Origin: Lepidostoma basale
Taxonomy: Eukaryota > Arthropoda > Insecta > Trichoptera > Lepidostomatidae
NCBI GenBank assembly: GCA_022606425.2
Contig: JAHDVF020000843.1
Location: forward strand, 310,001 to 374,000
Reading direction: 5' to 3'
DNA length: 64,000 nt
The notes under the pieces are model-generated. The model saw nothing but the letters and a program-made list of their open reading frames with translations, made no database searches and was not told the origin of the DNA. The translations under genes and the position numbers were made by a program. This document shows, piece by piece, positions 52,151 through 63,240 of the stretch (positions are counted from its first letter, which is position 1; every line of letters starts with the position of its first letter).

Positions 52151-52429
52151 CTGATGATGTTCAAATTAAACATTTAATAATGTTGAAGTATCATAATCAA
52201 AACAATGAATTTGTATATTAGAAGATAGGAGACATGTTCTACTTACTAGGACCATTATCAAATGTCTTTTGTAAGGTAAAATACTCATACTCCTATAATA
52301 TTTAATAAAATATAGAAAATTTCCATGTTCTTCCATATCAAAACGATAATAAATAAAAATTAGATATTTTAAATGGAAAATAAAATGTAATTTTAAGAAA
52401 TCAGTGAACAGTGCATAGAACTAGGGCAT

Positions 52430-52968
52430 AGACCTAGTGGGAGGAGCTGATCTGCGGAAAGAAATACAAGCCCAAGTAAACAAGGCAGCTGCAATCTCTG
52501 GCGCTCTAAAATCCACAAAATGGAAAAACAAAGATATGGCCATTAAGAGTAAGATGAGAATCTACAACGCATGCGCAAGACCAATAATGACATATGGCGT
52601 CGAAGCGAAGGCAGACACAGTAAAGACCAAACAAATTTTGAGGACTTCTGAGATGAAGACACTGAGGACGATAGCAGGCAAGACATTGAGAGATTGCGCG
52701 AGGAACACCAGAATAAAATAGATTTGTGAGGTTGAAGATATTATAAGATGGAGCAGACAGCGAAAAAGGGACTGGTACGGTCATGTTCAAAGAATGGACA
52801 CCATCAGACTCCCCTATATTGCATTACATAATCAGCCTCATGGGACTCGTCCTCGTGGAAGACCTCCTAAAAGATGGAAGGACAGCTGGGAATCTACCTC
52901 ACAGGAGGAGCAACACTCCGGAGAACAGACCACATAGGTCTACAACAAGGAAGAATAAGAAGAAGTGA
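52430..52968 (+). mobile_element. family C RT C-terminal fragment with GAA-rich tail
   Basis: Encodes KEIQAQVNKAAAISGALKST, RPIMTYGVEAKADTVKTKQI, RTIAGKTLRDCARNTRIK, then after a stop RDWYGHVQRMD and RGRPPKRWKDSWESTSQEE. Tail AAGAATAAGAAGAAG. Confidence 0.75.
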
Positions 52969-53284
52969 ACAGTGTTGAAATACACCGGATATGTTCCAAA
53001 AAAACAAGGTTGAGATTTCATTAATAATAATATCAGTCAATATATCCAAAATCAGATCTGAGTTTTACAATAAAATAACTTTATTTAATTCATAATAAAT
53101 TTAAATAACATTTTAATTATTATATTTAAACAGCGAAAGTATTTATATATATTTTAGATGTCTTTATTGTAAACATAACCGTAAAATTTATTTTGATAAA
53201 AGGTCCAACGTAAAACCTATAAATTTTTACACTTGAACCTTGTGAACTAAATTGTATCTAGTTTCTTCTATATACGCCTTCACT

Positions 53285-53425
53285 TTGTGTTGTGGATTCA
53301 TATTTTAACAAATATAACTGCACTTACATTGAAAAAAAGGTTGCTGTAACCGATACATGTCTGTGATAAGTGAAATAAAGTGTTGTAATAGTAAGTGCAG
53401 TTACATTTTTCAAATATTTGAAATT
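53285..53425. repeat. small inverted repeat, dispersed
   Basis: ACAAATATAACTGCACTTAC is inverted as GTAAGTGCAGTTACATTTTT. The part TGTCTGTGATAAGTGAAATA and GTGTTGTAATA also occurs near 15190-15240, so this is a dispersed MITE-like family. Confidence 0.5.
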
Positions 53426-53507
53426 TTAAAACGAATACAATAATGAATGTTACTAATATTTGTAGACAAATACTGGATTTTACCCATTGCGGGTTAATCA
53501 TTTATAA

Positions 53508-54236
53508 GGATTGATTGTATCTCAATAGAGACGAACATGTAAATTATTTTTTTGGAAACAGAATTGGAGAAGTATTCTCCTGGCGTTGTCTAGCAAATGT
53601 AGCCTTTCACATTGCATTAATAAAGATTTGATGAATAAAATTAAAAAAGGATCCCTGAGATGGTTCGGACATATGGAACGAATGGATGAGAGTAGAATGG
53701 TTAAAAAGTTGTACACAAGCAGCGTGAGTGGGAAAAGAAGCCGAGGACGACCGAGGAAAACATGGCATGACCAAATTAATCAATTACTAAAAGGCGGCCA
53801 CATTCGAAGTCGGAACAATCGACGTGCGTGCATGGTACGATGTATGGATGTAGAGGAAGCTCGAGAGGTATGCCAGGACAGGCCAGTGTGGCGATCCATC
53901 CTCTCTGCCTACCCCTCCGGGGAAATGGCGTGATGGTTAGTTAGTTTTTAATAAAGATTTTCTGCTTAATGCTTACACCTATTCTTAATCGATGGCGCTA
54001 GTGTAGATTGAAAAAAAAAATGTGAAGTGTGGTGCAACATAGCATATATACAACTTCCAAAAATTTCAGACGTGGTCGTAAGAAGGGCGGAATGATGAAT
54101 GTTGTTAACATAAAGCGATCATTTAACCCAACCAATGACAGGTCATAAGTCCTTTAAACGCCACGACCACCATATTCTGTTTCCAAAAAAACAATTTACA
54201 TCTTCGGCTCTATTGAGATACAATCAATCCTTAAAT
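53508..54236. mobile_element. family R element carrying a family A insertion
   Basis: Inverted ends AAGGATTGATTGTATCTCAA, about 58 bases matching. The family A copy at 53630-53947 splits it, with a 13-base duplication. Same layout otherwise as the copy at 21505-22005. Confidence 0.75.
53630..53947 (+). mobile_element. family A insertion with 13-bp target duplication
   Basis: Bounded by TTAATAAAGATTT at 53617-53629 and 53948-53960. The paralogous empty site at about 21721 has this sequence once. It encodes KKGSLRWFGHMERMDESRMV to SILSAYPSGEMA and TGA, and ends GATGGTTAGTTAGTTT. Hairpin CCCC-TCCG-GGG. Only the last 318 bases were copied, an extreme 5' truncation. Confidence 0.9.
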
Positions 54237-54524
54237 ACAATAATGTGTTATTAATTTTCTTTATATTATAACAATAAAACTACTTGAAAAAGTTGAATTA
54301 AAATGTGTAGCATCAAATATTAATGCACAAATCAACACATTTGTAATATGTAAATCAAATTGTTTAGTGATTTATTTTAATAAATTGAAATGAATAACAA
54401 AAATATTAAATAAAACGAAAAGAAATGTCAATTTTGATGTTGTGTCATTTTGAAATCAGTTTGCCACCGGCTACCGTTGGTATCGTTTGAAGCTCTATTA
54501 AAATCCTTTCTTTTTGACATTATT
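54237..54524. other. spacer
   Basis: Nothing recognised. Confidence 0.4.
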
Positions 54525-54780
54525 TTTTAATTTTGGTCAAACAAATACTAATTTTACAACATGATAATGCAAAACCACACGCAACAAAGATTACGCAGGA
54601 CGAAATAAGACAGCTGCATTTAAAAGTTCTGTATCATCCACCATATTCACCTGATATTGCACCTTTAGATTATCACCGTTTTAAGTCAATGGAATATTTG
54701 CTTCAAGATAAAAGAGTCATATTTTCAGACCCTCAGAAGATCACCGATAACAACAGAAATTATTTAACGGAATAATATTG
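54525..54780 (+). mobile_element. mariner transposase C-terminal fragment
   Basis: Encodes LQHDNAKPHATKITQDEIRQ and HPPYSPDIAPLDYHRFKSME. HDNAKPH and SPDIAPLDYH hold the third catalytic Asp region of mariner. Inverted repeats were not found. Confidence 0.75.
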
Positions 54781-54784
54781 TATA

Positions 54785-55190
54785 TTGATTATCATAAGAC
54801 CGGTAGTCACGTACGGCTGTGAGACATGGTCTCTAACGCAGAGAGAGGAAGGCAGGCTACCAGTTTTTGAGAGTAAAATACTGAGAAAAAATTTTGGACC
54901 CACGCTGGAGGATGGGACTTACAGAATTAAAAGAAAACTTGAAGTACTGATTAACCAGGAAACAGTAGTGAGATTCTGTAAGTCTCAATGCCTACGGTGG
55001 GCTGGCCACGTGGAAAGAATGCCAGAGGGTAGAATACCACAAATTATATCCAGATGGGTGCCCTGCGAAAAGAGGAAAAGATGGGCGGATTGCGTGGAAG
55101 AAGATTGGGAGAAAATGGAAGGAGCTGAGGAATGGAGAGAGATGGCCAGAGACAGAAGTCAGTGGAAGACCGTTGTGGAGGAAGCCAAGT
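54785..55190 (+). mobile_element. family G RT C-terminal fragment
   Basis: Encodes RPVVTYGCETWSLTQREEGR, VRFCKSQCLRWAGHVERMPE, and a C-terminal WKTVVEEAKS. A non-LTR RT C-terminus, 5' truncated, abutting the mariner fragment. Confidence 0.75.
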
Positions 55191-55264
55191 CCAGTTTTCT
55201 ACCTCCTTTTTTGTTGCATTGTCATTTGTTTTCGCTTTACATAATAATTTATGCATTTTTTTAA

Positions 55265-55759
55265 TCAAATTAATTAAGGATTCATGAATTGAACCTCCCA
55301 TTCATGTGGCATGTGTTGCTAGTATAAAAAAATTAACACAATAAATGTATTTTACACAAAAACAGATTAACAATTTTCGCATTGCAGCGGTGTTTCATGA
55401 TTTAAAAGGTACGCAGAATTTTACAGGCAACGGTCTATTTTAGGTTAGGTTATTCTTAATCGTTATTATTCGACACAACCCTACGTTCTACTCGGAGCTC
55501 GCAATAAAACTTTGGGTCATAAAATAGTGTGACTCGGGGAAAAGAGATACGATTACATTAAAAATAATATTTTTTTAAATACACTTAACTATTTCTTAAC
55601 GCTATCTTAATGATAAAATAAAATATTCTCAAAATATATATATTATGTATGGATATATCAAGGAACTCACAGCGATAAATGTTAAACACACAATGTTATT
55701 TTAGAATTTAAAATACGCAAATCGAAATATCGTTTACGCTTTTCTGAGATTGCCTTTTA
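55265..55759. other. AT-rich spacer
   Basis: Nothing recognised. Confidence 0.4.
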
Positions 55760-55856
55760 AATGTTCTTGTGCCGACCCTTATGCATGGATGTGAAGCATG
55801 GAACTGGTATAATAATGATGAAAGTAGAATAAATGCGTCAGAAAATCTCCAAGATC
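55760..55856 (+). mobile_element. family A internal fragment
   Basis: Matches the LVPTLMYGSEAWNWQKKDESRI region and stops at the hAT-like end at about 55857. Confidence 0.65.
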
Positions 55857-55880
55857 AGGAGTCTCCAAACTACTGCCCGC
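55857..55880 (+). mobile_element. hAT-like terminus
   Basis: CAGGAGTCTCCAAACTACTG followed by CCCGC resembles the CAGNGGTCNCCAAACTTTTT-GGCCCGC end of many hAT elements. The other end was not found. Confidence 0.5.
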
Positions 55881-56222
55881 CAGTGTCATCAATCCGGCCC
55901 GCGACTGCTAATGACCAGTGCAATCAATCCAGCCCGCGACTGCTATTGACCAGTGTCATCAATCCGGCCCGCGACTGCTAATGACCAGTGCAATCAATCC
56001 AGCCCGCGACTGCTATTGACCAGTGTCATCAATCCGGGCCGCGACTGCTAACGACCAGTGTCATCAATCCGGCCCGCGACTGCTAATGACCAGTGTCATC
56101 AATCCGGCCCGCGACTGCTAATAACCAGTGTCATCAATCCGGCCTGCGACTGCTAATAACCAGTGTCATCAATCCGGCCCGCGACTGCTAATAACCAGTG
56201 TCATCAATCCGGCCCGCCACTA
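55881..56222 (+). repeat. 35-bp minisatellite, about 9.6 units
   Basis: Unit of 35 bases containing CAGTGTCATCAATCCGGCCC and GCGACTGCTAATGAC. Two variants alternate at the 5' side (CAATCAATCCAGCCC). It begins at the hAT-like end and is GC-rich within AT-rich DNA, so it probably expanded from the element's subterminal sequence. Confidence 0.9.
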
Positions 56223-56330
56223 TATGGAATGAATGTGTTAGTTAACTTGTTCAATATGATACTACACAGTTAAAAAAAGAGAGAAATTAACAATTTAAAA
56301 ATAGAACCTAATTCTATTATATCATATATT

Positions 56331-56417
56331 GTTTTCCCGCACATTCTTCTCAGTGATTTCATTTCTACAGCATTTATCCCACTTTCATCCTTCTTTTGCC
56401 AGCTCCAAGCTTCAAAT
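56331..56417 (-). mobile_element. family A internal fragment
   Basis: The - strand covers NWQKKDESRINAVEM and CGKT; directly fused to a family B piece at 56418. Confidence 0.6.
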
Positions 56418-56910
56418 CATTCAATTAGGTAGAAACAATTTCGAGAAAGAAGCCGACCGAAGAGTTCAGTTGGGTTGGGCGGCCTTTGAAAAATTACGTC
56501 ATGTTCTCACCTCTAAAATACCACAATGCCTTAAGGCTAAAGTCTTCAACCAGTGCGTCTTGGCAGTCATGACGTACGGAGCCGAGACGTGGACACTGAC
56601 AAAAGGTCTAGTCTACAGATTCCAGGTCGCCTAACGCGCCATGGAAAGAGCCATGCTTGGAATAACCTTGAGGGACAGATTTAGAAACGAATTTATTCGA
56701 CAACAAACCAAGGTGACTGAGGTGGCTCTGAGGATGGGCGGGCTGAAGTGGCGGTGGGCTGGACATATCTGTCGAAGAACCGACGGCCGATGGGGAAGAC
56801 GGGTTCTGGAGAGGATTGCTGGACCTGGATGGATGGGAGCGGCAATGGATAGGGGGCGGTGGCGTGCTTTGCGTGTTCAGCAGTGGATGACAGACGGCAG
56901 ATGATGAAGC
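56418..56910 (+). mobile_element. family B RT C-terminal fragment
   Basis: Encodes IQLGRNNFEKEADRRVQLGW, VFNQCVLAVMTYGAETWTLT, then after a stop MERAMLGITLRDRFRNEFIR and LKWRWAGHICRRTDGRWGRR. The same order as at 9399-10438. Confidence 0.75.
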
Positions 56911-57278
56911 TTCACTTTTGTTAACAAGGGTTGATATTAGAACTGCATTATGTACTGCCATATTTGTTTTAGAAAGATTCCAGAAAAGCGTAAATTAATT
57001 TACAAGATTGTTTATAATATCATCAAACTGAATAATGCAGATTTGTTAGTCGGAATTCAGCCAATGTTACATAGCTAATATTCTAGCAATCATTCCAGAA
57101 CTTTCTAGTCAGCGATAGAAGAGGCAAGTTGAGTAGAGAAAGAGAAGCAAAAACAAAATAATATCTAAAACAGTGGAATGATCTGCCCATACGATAACTA
57201 CACACCCACTCAACTCGCTCTTAAGCCTGTTTGAGTTTGAAAAAAGAACATTCTGTGCGCACATTAAAAAAAATATAT
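56911..57278. other. AT-rich spacer
   Basis: Nothing recognised apart from a decayed family A snippet (AACTGCATTATGTACTGCCA) near 56940. Confidence 0.35.
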
Positions 57279-57411
57279 TTAACACGTTGACTGCCACACG
57301 AATCAAATACGAGTCGCACTTGATTTGCAGTCAAGCACGAAGTTTGGACTTAAATAGTCCATTGCTTTGGCCGAACACTACGATACTTCAACATTATTAC
57401 TGAACTATTAC

Positions 57412-57500
57412 TAAAGTAAAAGTCCGTTAATTCGAACAACGATAATTCGTTATTCGAAATTTTCATAATTTGCTCGGTCCGAAAATTTACTTTTCATTTC
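57412..57500 (+). mobile_element. pogo/Tigger-like terminal fragment
   Basis: AGTAAAAGTCCGTTAATTCG, ACAACGATAATTCG and TTTGCTCGGTCCGAAAATTT match the right end of the element at 58672-59942 in reverse orientation. Confidence 0.65.
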
Positions 57501-57526
57501 ATTAATGGGGGTATAGCAATTATATT

Positions 57527-57656
57527 GATTCTCGTGGGTAATCTATCACCATTTTATTGTCACGTGAATTCCACACCGGACCAAAGACAGTGTGACAATC
57601 ACGCTGCCATCGCCGGGAATCAAAACCGGGACCTTCCGTCACGAAGGTTGTCCATG
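57527..57656 (-). mobile_element. tRNA-derived SINE, family 1
   Basis: The - strand has ACGGAAGGTCCCGGTTTTGA (mutated B box), GTGTGATTGTCACACTGTC-type body and CGTGACAATAAAATGGTGAT. Confidence 0.65.
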
Positions 57657-57678
57657 AATATGGCGATCAACGTGTTAA

Positions 57679-58300
57679 ATTATAAATATTTAATAATATA
57701 TAATAACAAAAGCCAAATAAACTCGACGCCATAACTAAATATTTCACTTGTACAATATAATTTGTTTTTACTAACGAAATAATATAAAATACACGATTAT
57801 TTAAAAGATACATATTTAATTTTACATAATCTAGAAACACACAGTGAAAAAATATTTTTTATTATATAAATAGATAATTTATTGTGTTTTTTTCATTCAT
57901 TTATTAATATTTTGTAACAATATAAAATCAAGGAGATTCACTTGTAGAATATAAAGCTTGAAGTAAAGAATTTTAATTGCTAAATAATCCAAAATACGTA
58001 AGGAAAAGTAATGTTTACAAAATACAATATATTCTTGATTCCGTGAGAAGACAATGAAAGACATTGAAATAATCGTTTTTTTTTTGCATGTTTTTAAAGT
58101 TTAGATCTTTAAGAATATGTCCCTAAGAGTATTTACTGAAATTCTGAATATTTTCAAACCTAAAACACCTAAAATTCAGGCATTTAGACTAGAATACCGC
58201 CTTAACCCCTATTGTGTGTCTGACTTTTGAACAGCCGCACTTTAAAAGGTTAACACAATAAAGAAAAATCAGAAAACAAGTTACTAGTCGCAAATAGCTA
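57679..58300. other. AT-rich spacer
   Basis: Nothing recognised. Confidence 0.4.
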
Positions 58301-58309
58301 TGGAAAGAA

Positions 58310-58535
58310 GGAAATTATCTGCATCGCTAAAGGGGCAATAGACTGGCCCCTTGTGGGTGGAAAGAGGAAGCGAAGTAGACCTAAAGCCATATTAGAACCC
58401 TGCAGAACGAGGTTAATGCGGTAGGCCTAACCCGGAATGGTTTTAGACATCAGGCGTGTGATAGTCAAGTGGAGAAGGATCAAAGGTCAAACGGAAGTGA
58501 CAGGATAAGAATAAGAAGGGTAACACATTCACCAG
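58310..58535 (+). mobile_element. family D RT C-terminal fragment, decayed
   Basis: With stops it reads LAPCGWKEEAK, TLQNEVNAVGLTRNGFRHQA and D, resembling 22620-23010. Confidence 0.5.
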
Positions 58536-58671
58536 ACTGATTGGGTAAGACTTCTTATGCTGTCCCATCATAAACTGCTGCGGGTTGGGTAATTTTATAC
58601 ACAACTCAACTAGCATTCATTAATATCATCAAAAGAGTGATTAATATTTAGAATTATGTAAATGCATAGTA

Positions 58672-59942
58672 CAGTAAAAGTCCGTTAATTCGAAATTCGA
58701 AGAACCGAATTTCCCATTACGAATTACGTGATCACTAAAAAAATAAAATTTTGCGCCAATGGCCGACGGCTTGGAACATCGCGGCCATTTTTTCGTTGTC
58801 AAAAATAAACGTCAAGTGTTCATAATAACAATAGTGTTCGAATAACAAAACGACATTTTTGTGGGTCTAATGGTGTGAAATTAAAATAAACTTTTTTATT
58901 GGTTAACTAACTAACTAACCATCACGCCGTCTCCCCGAAGTGGTAGGCAGAAAGAATGGACTGCCACACTTTTCTTTCCTGACATATATCTCTCGCTTCC
59001 TCAACATTCATACATCGTGTCATGCACGCGTGTCGACTCCTCACATGGCCGACATTCAATATTTGATTGTGCCAAGTTTTCCTCGGTCTTCCTCTATTTC
59101 TGGTTCCATTTACATCATTAACATATAATTTTTTTACCATTCTTTCTTCATTCATTCTTTCAATATGTCCAAACCATCTTAATGATCTTTTCATTATTTT
59201 GTTCATGACACCATCATTCGCACCGCATTCACTTCTTATATTTTCATTTGGCACTCTATCATACACAGAGTATCTACACATTCTTCTAAGAGATCTCATT
59301 TCAACTGCATTTATTCTACTTTCATCCTTCTTTTGCCAGTTCCAAGTCGGTAGAAGAACACCATTGTGCACTGCCATTCTAGCTTTGGTTAAAAGAATCC
59401 TATTAAGACGGGCATCTCACACGGATAAAAAACCTATATAAATTTTTTCTTCCTTTTTATATACTTATTCTGAAGTAATGTCTCAACAAAAAAAGCTTTG
59501 GAATTTCTCCGAAAAATTTGTGTAAGAAATATTGCTAATTTATAAAAAAGAAATGATGGCTTCACAAAAGATGCTGAGTATCTCGTATATATGTAATAAA
59601 GATATCCTTTTTACATAGTGTTCTCATTTTATAGCTTTGCACTTTTTTACCGTGTGATATTTTCAAGAGAAATACGTAATATATAGATATCTCGCTTGCA
59701 CTAATGTATGTAAGCGCTCTAACCTGATTCTTTCTAATGTAATATTTCACTTTATATTCATGTCTTGTTTGAATTATTAGAAATCGTAAGTACATTTTGA
59801 TGACAAACATTACGAATTACGAAATACGCAATATTTCAGTTTAACGGTAGAATTTACTATTAAAAGTAAATTTTTGGACCGAGCAAATTATGAAAAATTC
59901 GAATTACGAAATATCGTTGTTCAAATGAACGGACTTTTACTG
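58672..59942. mobile_element. pogo/Tigger-like element, TA target site, with family A inside
   Basis: Flanked by TA at 58670-58671 and 59943-59944. Ends CAGTAAAAGTCCGTTAATTC and, inverted, CAGTAAAAGTCCGTTCATTT. Such ends and TA duplication fit pogo/Tigger (family knowledge). About 790 bases without the retrotransposon; no transposase frame, so non-autonomous. Confidence 0.8.
58907..59385 (-). mobile_element. family A insertion with 8-bp duplication
   Basis: Bounded by TTGGTTAA at 58899-58906 and 59386-59393. The - strand frame (151 codons, small deletions) encodes MAVHNGVLLPTWNWQKKDES, SLRWFGHIERMNEERMVKKL and SILSAYHFGETA. The loop TTCG is intact though the adjacent codon changed (Pro to His). 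Confidence 0.85.
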
Positions 59943-60488
59943 TAATCAGTATACAGATTTGCTCAAAGCGTGAAATCCAGCTGGTTCATATAGGATTTTG
60001 GATAAAAATTAGAATGTATACCAGATTCTAACACAGAACCAATAGAATGAAACTACAACCCAACAGACCTTCTGTAGAAAAATAAGCCCAAAGTAACATT
60101 TTTAAATTGTTTATTTATAAATAGGATCTAGGATCAAAACAGAACAAGTGGAATTTAAGCCAACGGCTTTCGATTGTTCAGACAGTATCATTAACGCAGC
60201 AACAGAACAAATTTAAAAATAGAATTTGCGTTACCATCTCAATGAATCAAGAACTATTGTTTAAAACATAAGTAGCATTAAATAGGAACCAGATTTTTTA
60301 AATTAATCTCAAATCAATGCATATTTAATAAGCTGATTTTTTAAACATAAAATTATTAAATATATTACTAGGTAAAAACATGAATTTTTGCAAACTTGTT
60401 TAGTTCTAGACCAAAGTAGGTTTGATTCCTAAAGACTTAAACAATGAAACACAATTGTTAAAAAGAAATTTCATAATTCATTCTAAAA
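59943..60488. other. AT-rich spacer
   Basis: Nothing recognised. Confidence 0.4.
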
Positions 60489-61424
60489 TTAACCCATTGC
60501 ACCACTAATAAAGATGACATAATTTATTCATACAACGCACTATTTAATTTTGACCCATTTTTTTATTACAATAACATTAAGATAAATTACATACAAAATA
60601 AAAATGGTAAAACATCAACTAGCTAACTAACCATCACGCCATTTACCGGAGGGGTAGGCAGAGAGGATGGATCGCCACAAAGCTCTGTCCTGGCATACCT
60701 CTACATTCATACATCGTACCATGCATGCACGTCGATTATTTCGACTTCGAATGTAATCCGCCGTTTAGTAATTGATTAATTCGGTCATGCCATGTTTTCC
60801 TCAGTCGTTCTCGGCTTCTTTTTCCACTCACGCTGCTTGTGTACAACTTTTTAACCATTCTACTCTCATCCATTCGTTCCATATGTCCAAACCATCTCAG
60901 GGTAAAACATAAGAGCATATTTTTTTTTGTTCGTAAGCTAGATCATTATGGCTCATCCCCAGGTAGTTTTGGAAACACGGTGTTCTATGGAACTGTCACT
61001 TGACACATTACTTTCACTATTTGAACGCTCCAAAACATTGTTCGAAGGCGTAAAATCAACTTCATTCTCACTGCCACTTTCCAAAAGGATTCGTTGTATT
61101 TCATCCTCATTTGATGAAATATTACAAGCGCGACGAGTTTGTTTACGCGTGCGTTCGGCCATTTTGGAGGTATTGACGGATGTTAAAATATCGTAATGTT
61201 TTGTAATAAATAATGTGAAATAAATTGTGATTGTTACATTTTATTATGAAATCAGTAACCGAAATATACTTATTTATGTTATTTTTATGAATAAAGTTAT
61301 TGTCATTCAGTTTTAATGTAAAAAAAATCATTTCAAAGACAAACCGGCAAATCGCCGGCTTTGCGAGTCAATGACAAATCGACCGTGGCCGGCGATTCGC
61401 CGGTTTTGTGTTGCAATGAGTTAA
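60489..61424 (-). mobile_element. piggyBac-like element, TTAA duplication, mostly deleted
   Basis: TTAA at 60489-60492 and 61421-61424. Ends CCCATTGCACCAC and, inverted, CTCATTGCAACAC. The - strand keeps the first 69 codons of a transposase: MAERTRKQTRRACNISSNED, EIQRILLESGSENEVDF and an acidic Ser-rich stretch, typical of piggyBac N-termini. The catalytic DDE part is deleted. Close to the right end, CCGGCAAATCGCCGG and CCGGCGATTCGCCGG are internal palindromes. Interrupted by family A at 60616. Confidence 0.8.
60616..60900 (-). mobile_element. family A insertion with 10-bp target duplication
   Basis: Bounded by GGTAAAACAT at 60606-60615 and 60901-60910. 285 bases of 3' end only, with CTAACTAACC and CATTTACCGGAGGGG. 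Inserted inside the piggyBac-like element. Confidence 0.9.
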
Positions 61425-61610
61425 AAGAACCCTTTTCAAATTCGAAATACACAATATAATATATACAATACAATAGCATTTTTATCTATAGATTTAGCTT
61501 CATAAAAATATTCCTACCAATGTGTTTGTGGCGAAAAGAATTATAATTCTCCATTTAAAAAAATAGCTAAATAAGCACTGCTTACCCATAGATATTTCTA
61601 TTTAATCAGA

Positions 61611-61770
61611 CAATGGAGTTATTCATAGATAATTCTATTTATCTAAAAATTTGAATTTTCCACAGATAATTCTATTGATTCAAACAATGGAGTTATCCAT
61701 AGATAATTCTATTGATCGAAAAATTTGAATTTTCCACAGATAATTCTATTGATTCAAACAATGGAATATA
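61611..61770. repeat. 74-bp tandem repeat, about 2.2 units
   Basis: CAATGGAGTTAT starts at 61611 and 61685 and a variant at 61759. Each unit holds ATAGATAATTCTATT and CAGATAATTCTATTGATT. Confidence 0.8.
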
Positions 61771-62290
61771 GAAATTGAAACATTTCTCACAAAAATTCAA
61801 GTTCTTACGTAGTAAAAAAACAGGAAGAAATATATAAATAAGAACTGACCCGCAGTAGTGAAAAAGAAAATAGAACAAATAAAATCTATAATGCGAAAAA
61901 CGTGCACGACGCCGACAACAACAGCCACTAGTGGTTCTAAAGTTTCCAAAATACGAGTTATATATCACAAAGGAATTTTCCTTAACGTTAATTTTTCACC
62001 CTAAATACCTTGTAAGTAATACCCATTGGCTCGACGAACACTCACATAAGCTTACGAGACAGATATTAGACTATCCTTCTAACAACTAAGGGGCAAGATT
62101 ACCTACTTAACCAAAGAGTATTCCCTACATTACCTTCCACAAACTTAAAGATATAAATATAAATCCATTGAGTTGTCCAACTTTTTAAACATTATTTGTT
62201 TGAGCAATTACGTGAAACTCCATATTTATAATATTTAAAAGAAAAAAAGCAGTTAATTTCAAGATAAATTCCATCTACACTTGTACAAGT
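61771..62290. other. AT-rich spacer
   Basis: Nothing recognised. Confidence 0.4.
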
Positions 62291-62294
62291 GGGA

Positions 62295-62836
62295 GAAGCC
62301 GAGAAACTTGCTAACTGCATCTGCACTTGTACAATCTCTGAAATGTCAGTAAACCAGCGGACACAAAAGCCAAGAATCTTGCTAACCGCATCTACACTTG
62401 TACAATCTCTGAAATATCAGTAAAGTGAGGGACATAGAAACCAGGAATCTTGCTAACCGCATCTACACTTGTACAATCTCTGAAATATCAGTTAAGTGAG
62501 GGACACAGAAACCAAGAATCTTGCTAACCGCATCTACACTTGTACATTCTCCGAAATGTCAGTAAAGTGAGGGACACAGAAACCAAGAATCTTGCTAACC
62601 GCATCTACACTTGTACATTCTCCGAAATGTCAGTAAAGTGAGGGACACAGAAACCAAGAATCTTGCTAACTGCATCTACACTTGTACATTCTCCGAAATG
62701 TCAGTTAAGTGAGGGACACAGAAACCAAGAATCTTGCTAACCGCATCTACACTTGTACATTCTCCGAAATGTCAGTAAAGTGAGGGACACAGAAACCAAG
62801 AATCTTGCTAACTGCATCTACACTTGTACATTCTCT
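62295..62836. repeat. 71-bp minisatellite, about eight units
   Basis: TTGCTAACCGCATCTACACT recurs every 71 bases (for example 62521, 62592, 62663, 62734), with GTACATTCTCCGAAATGTCA and GAGGGACACAGAAACCAAGA. The 5' units are more diverged. TTGTACAAGTG near 62281 forms a small palindrome with the unit end. Confidence 0.92.
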
Positions 62837-63099
62837 AAAAAAAAAGCCATCTTTCTTTTAAATATTTATGGATTTCGCTTTAACAAAATAGCATGCCTTG
62901 AAAAAACAAAATATATTTTAAATATGGTCCAATTCATTTAACAATTTTCTTGTCAGCACTTAATTCAAAGACCCCTTATCTAAAGACAAACCTTTACATA
63001 TCGAATATTGGTGAAAACTATTTAACCCTTTCAAACCTGAATATGTTTATAAGAACAAATAAAATTAAAACGGCGTTTTTTTTCCACTTAGAATTTATG
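62837..63099. other. AT-rich spacer
   Basis: Nothing recognised. Confidence 0.4.
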
Positions 63100-63240
63100 G
63101 ACGACCTTCGTGGCAGAGTGGTAAATGTTACGATTGCCACACCGAAGGTCCCGGGTTCGATTTCCGGCGATGGCATTGTGATTGTCACACTGTCATTGGT
63201 CTGGTGTAGAATTCTCGTGACAATAAAATGGCGATAGATT
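63100..63240 (+). mobile_element. tRNA-derived SINE, family 1, best copy
   Basis: A box GTGGCAGAGTGGTAAATG and B box GGGTTCGATTTCC, 35-40 bases apart, then GGCATTGTGATTGTCACACT, GGTCTGGTGTAGAATTCTCG and a 3' part TGACAATAAAATGGCGATAG. The head recalls a tRNA but the anticodon arm does not fold convincingly. Confidence 0.75.

Larger units (their letters stand above)
57279..57678. mobile_element. piggyBac-like MITE with TTAA ends, nested insertions inside
   Basis: Ends TTAACACGTTGACTGCC and, inverted, TTAACACGTTGATCGCC. The left end is the same as the piggyBac-like element at 21386. Inside are a pogo-like fragment (57412-57500) and SINE 1 (57527-57656). Confidence 0.65.

Noticed and set aside
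58672..59942. Host gene within the pogo-like element
   Set aside because: The only long frame inside belongs to the nested family A copy.
63100..63200. Possible functional tRNA gene
   Set aside because: A and B boxes are present but no cloverleaf with paired acceptor and anticodon arms could be drawn; dispersed copies show it is a SINE.
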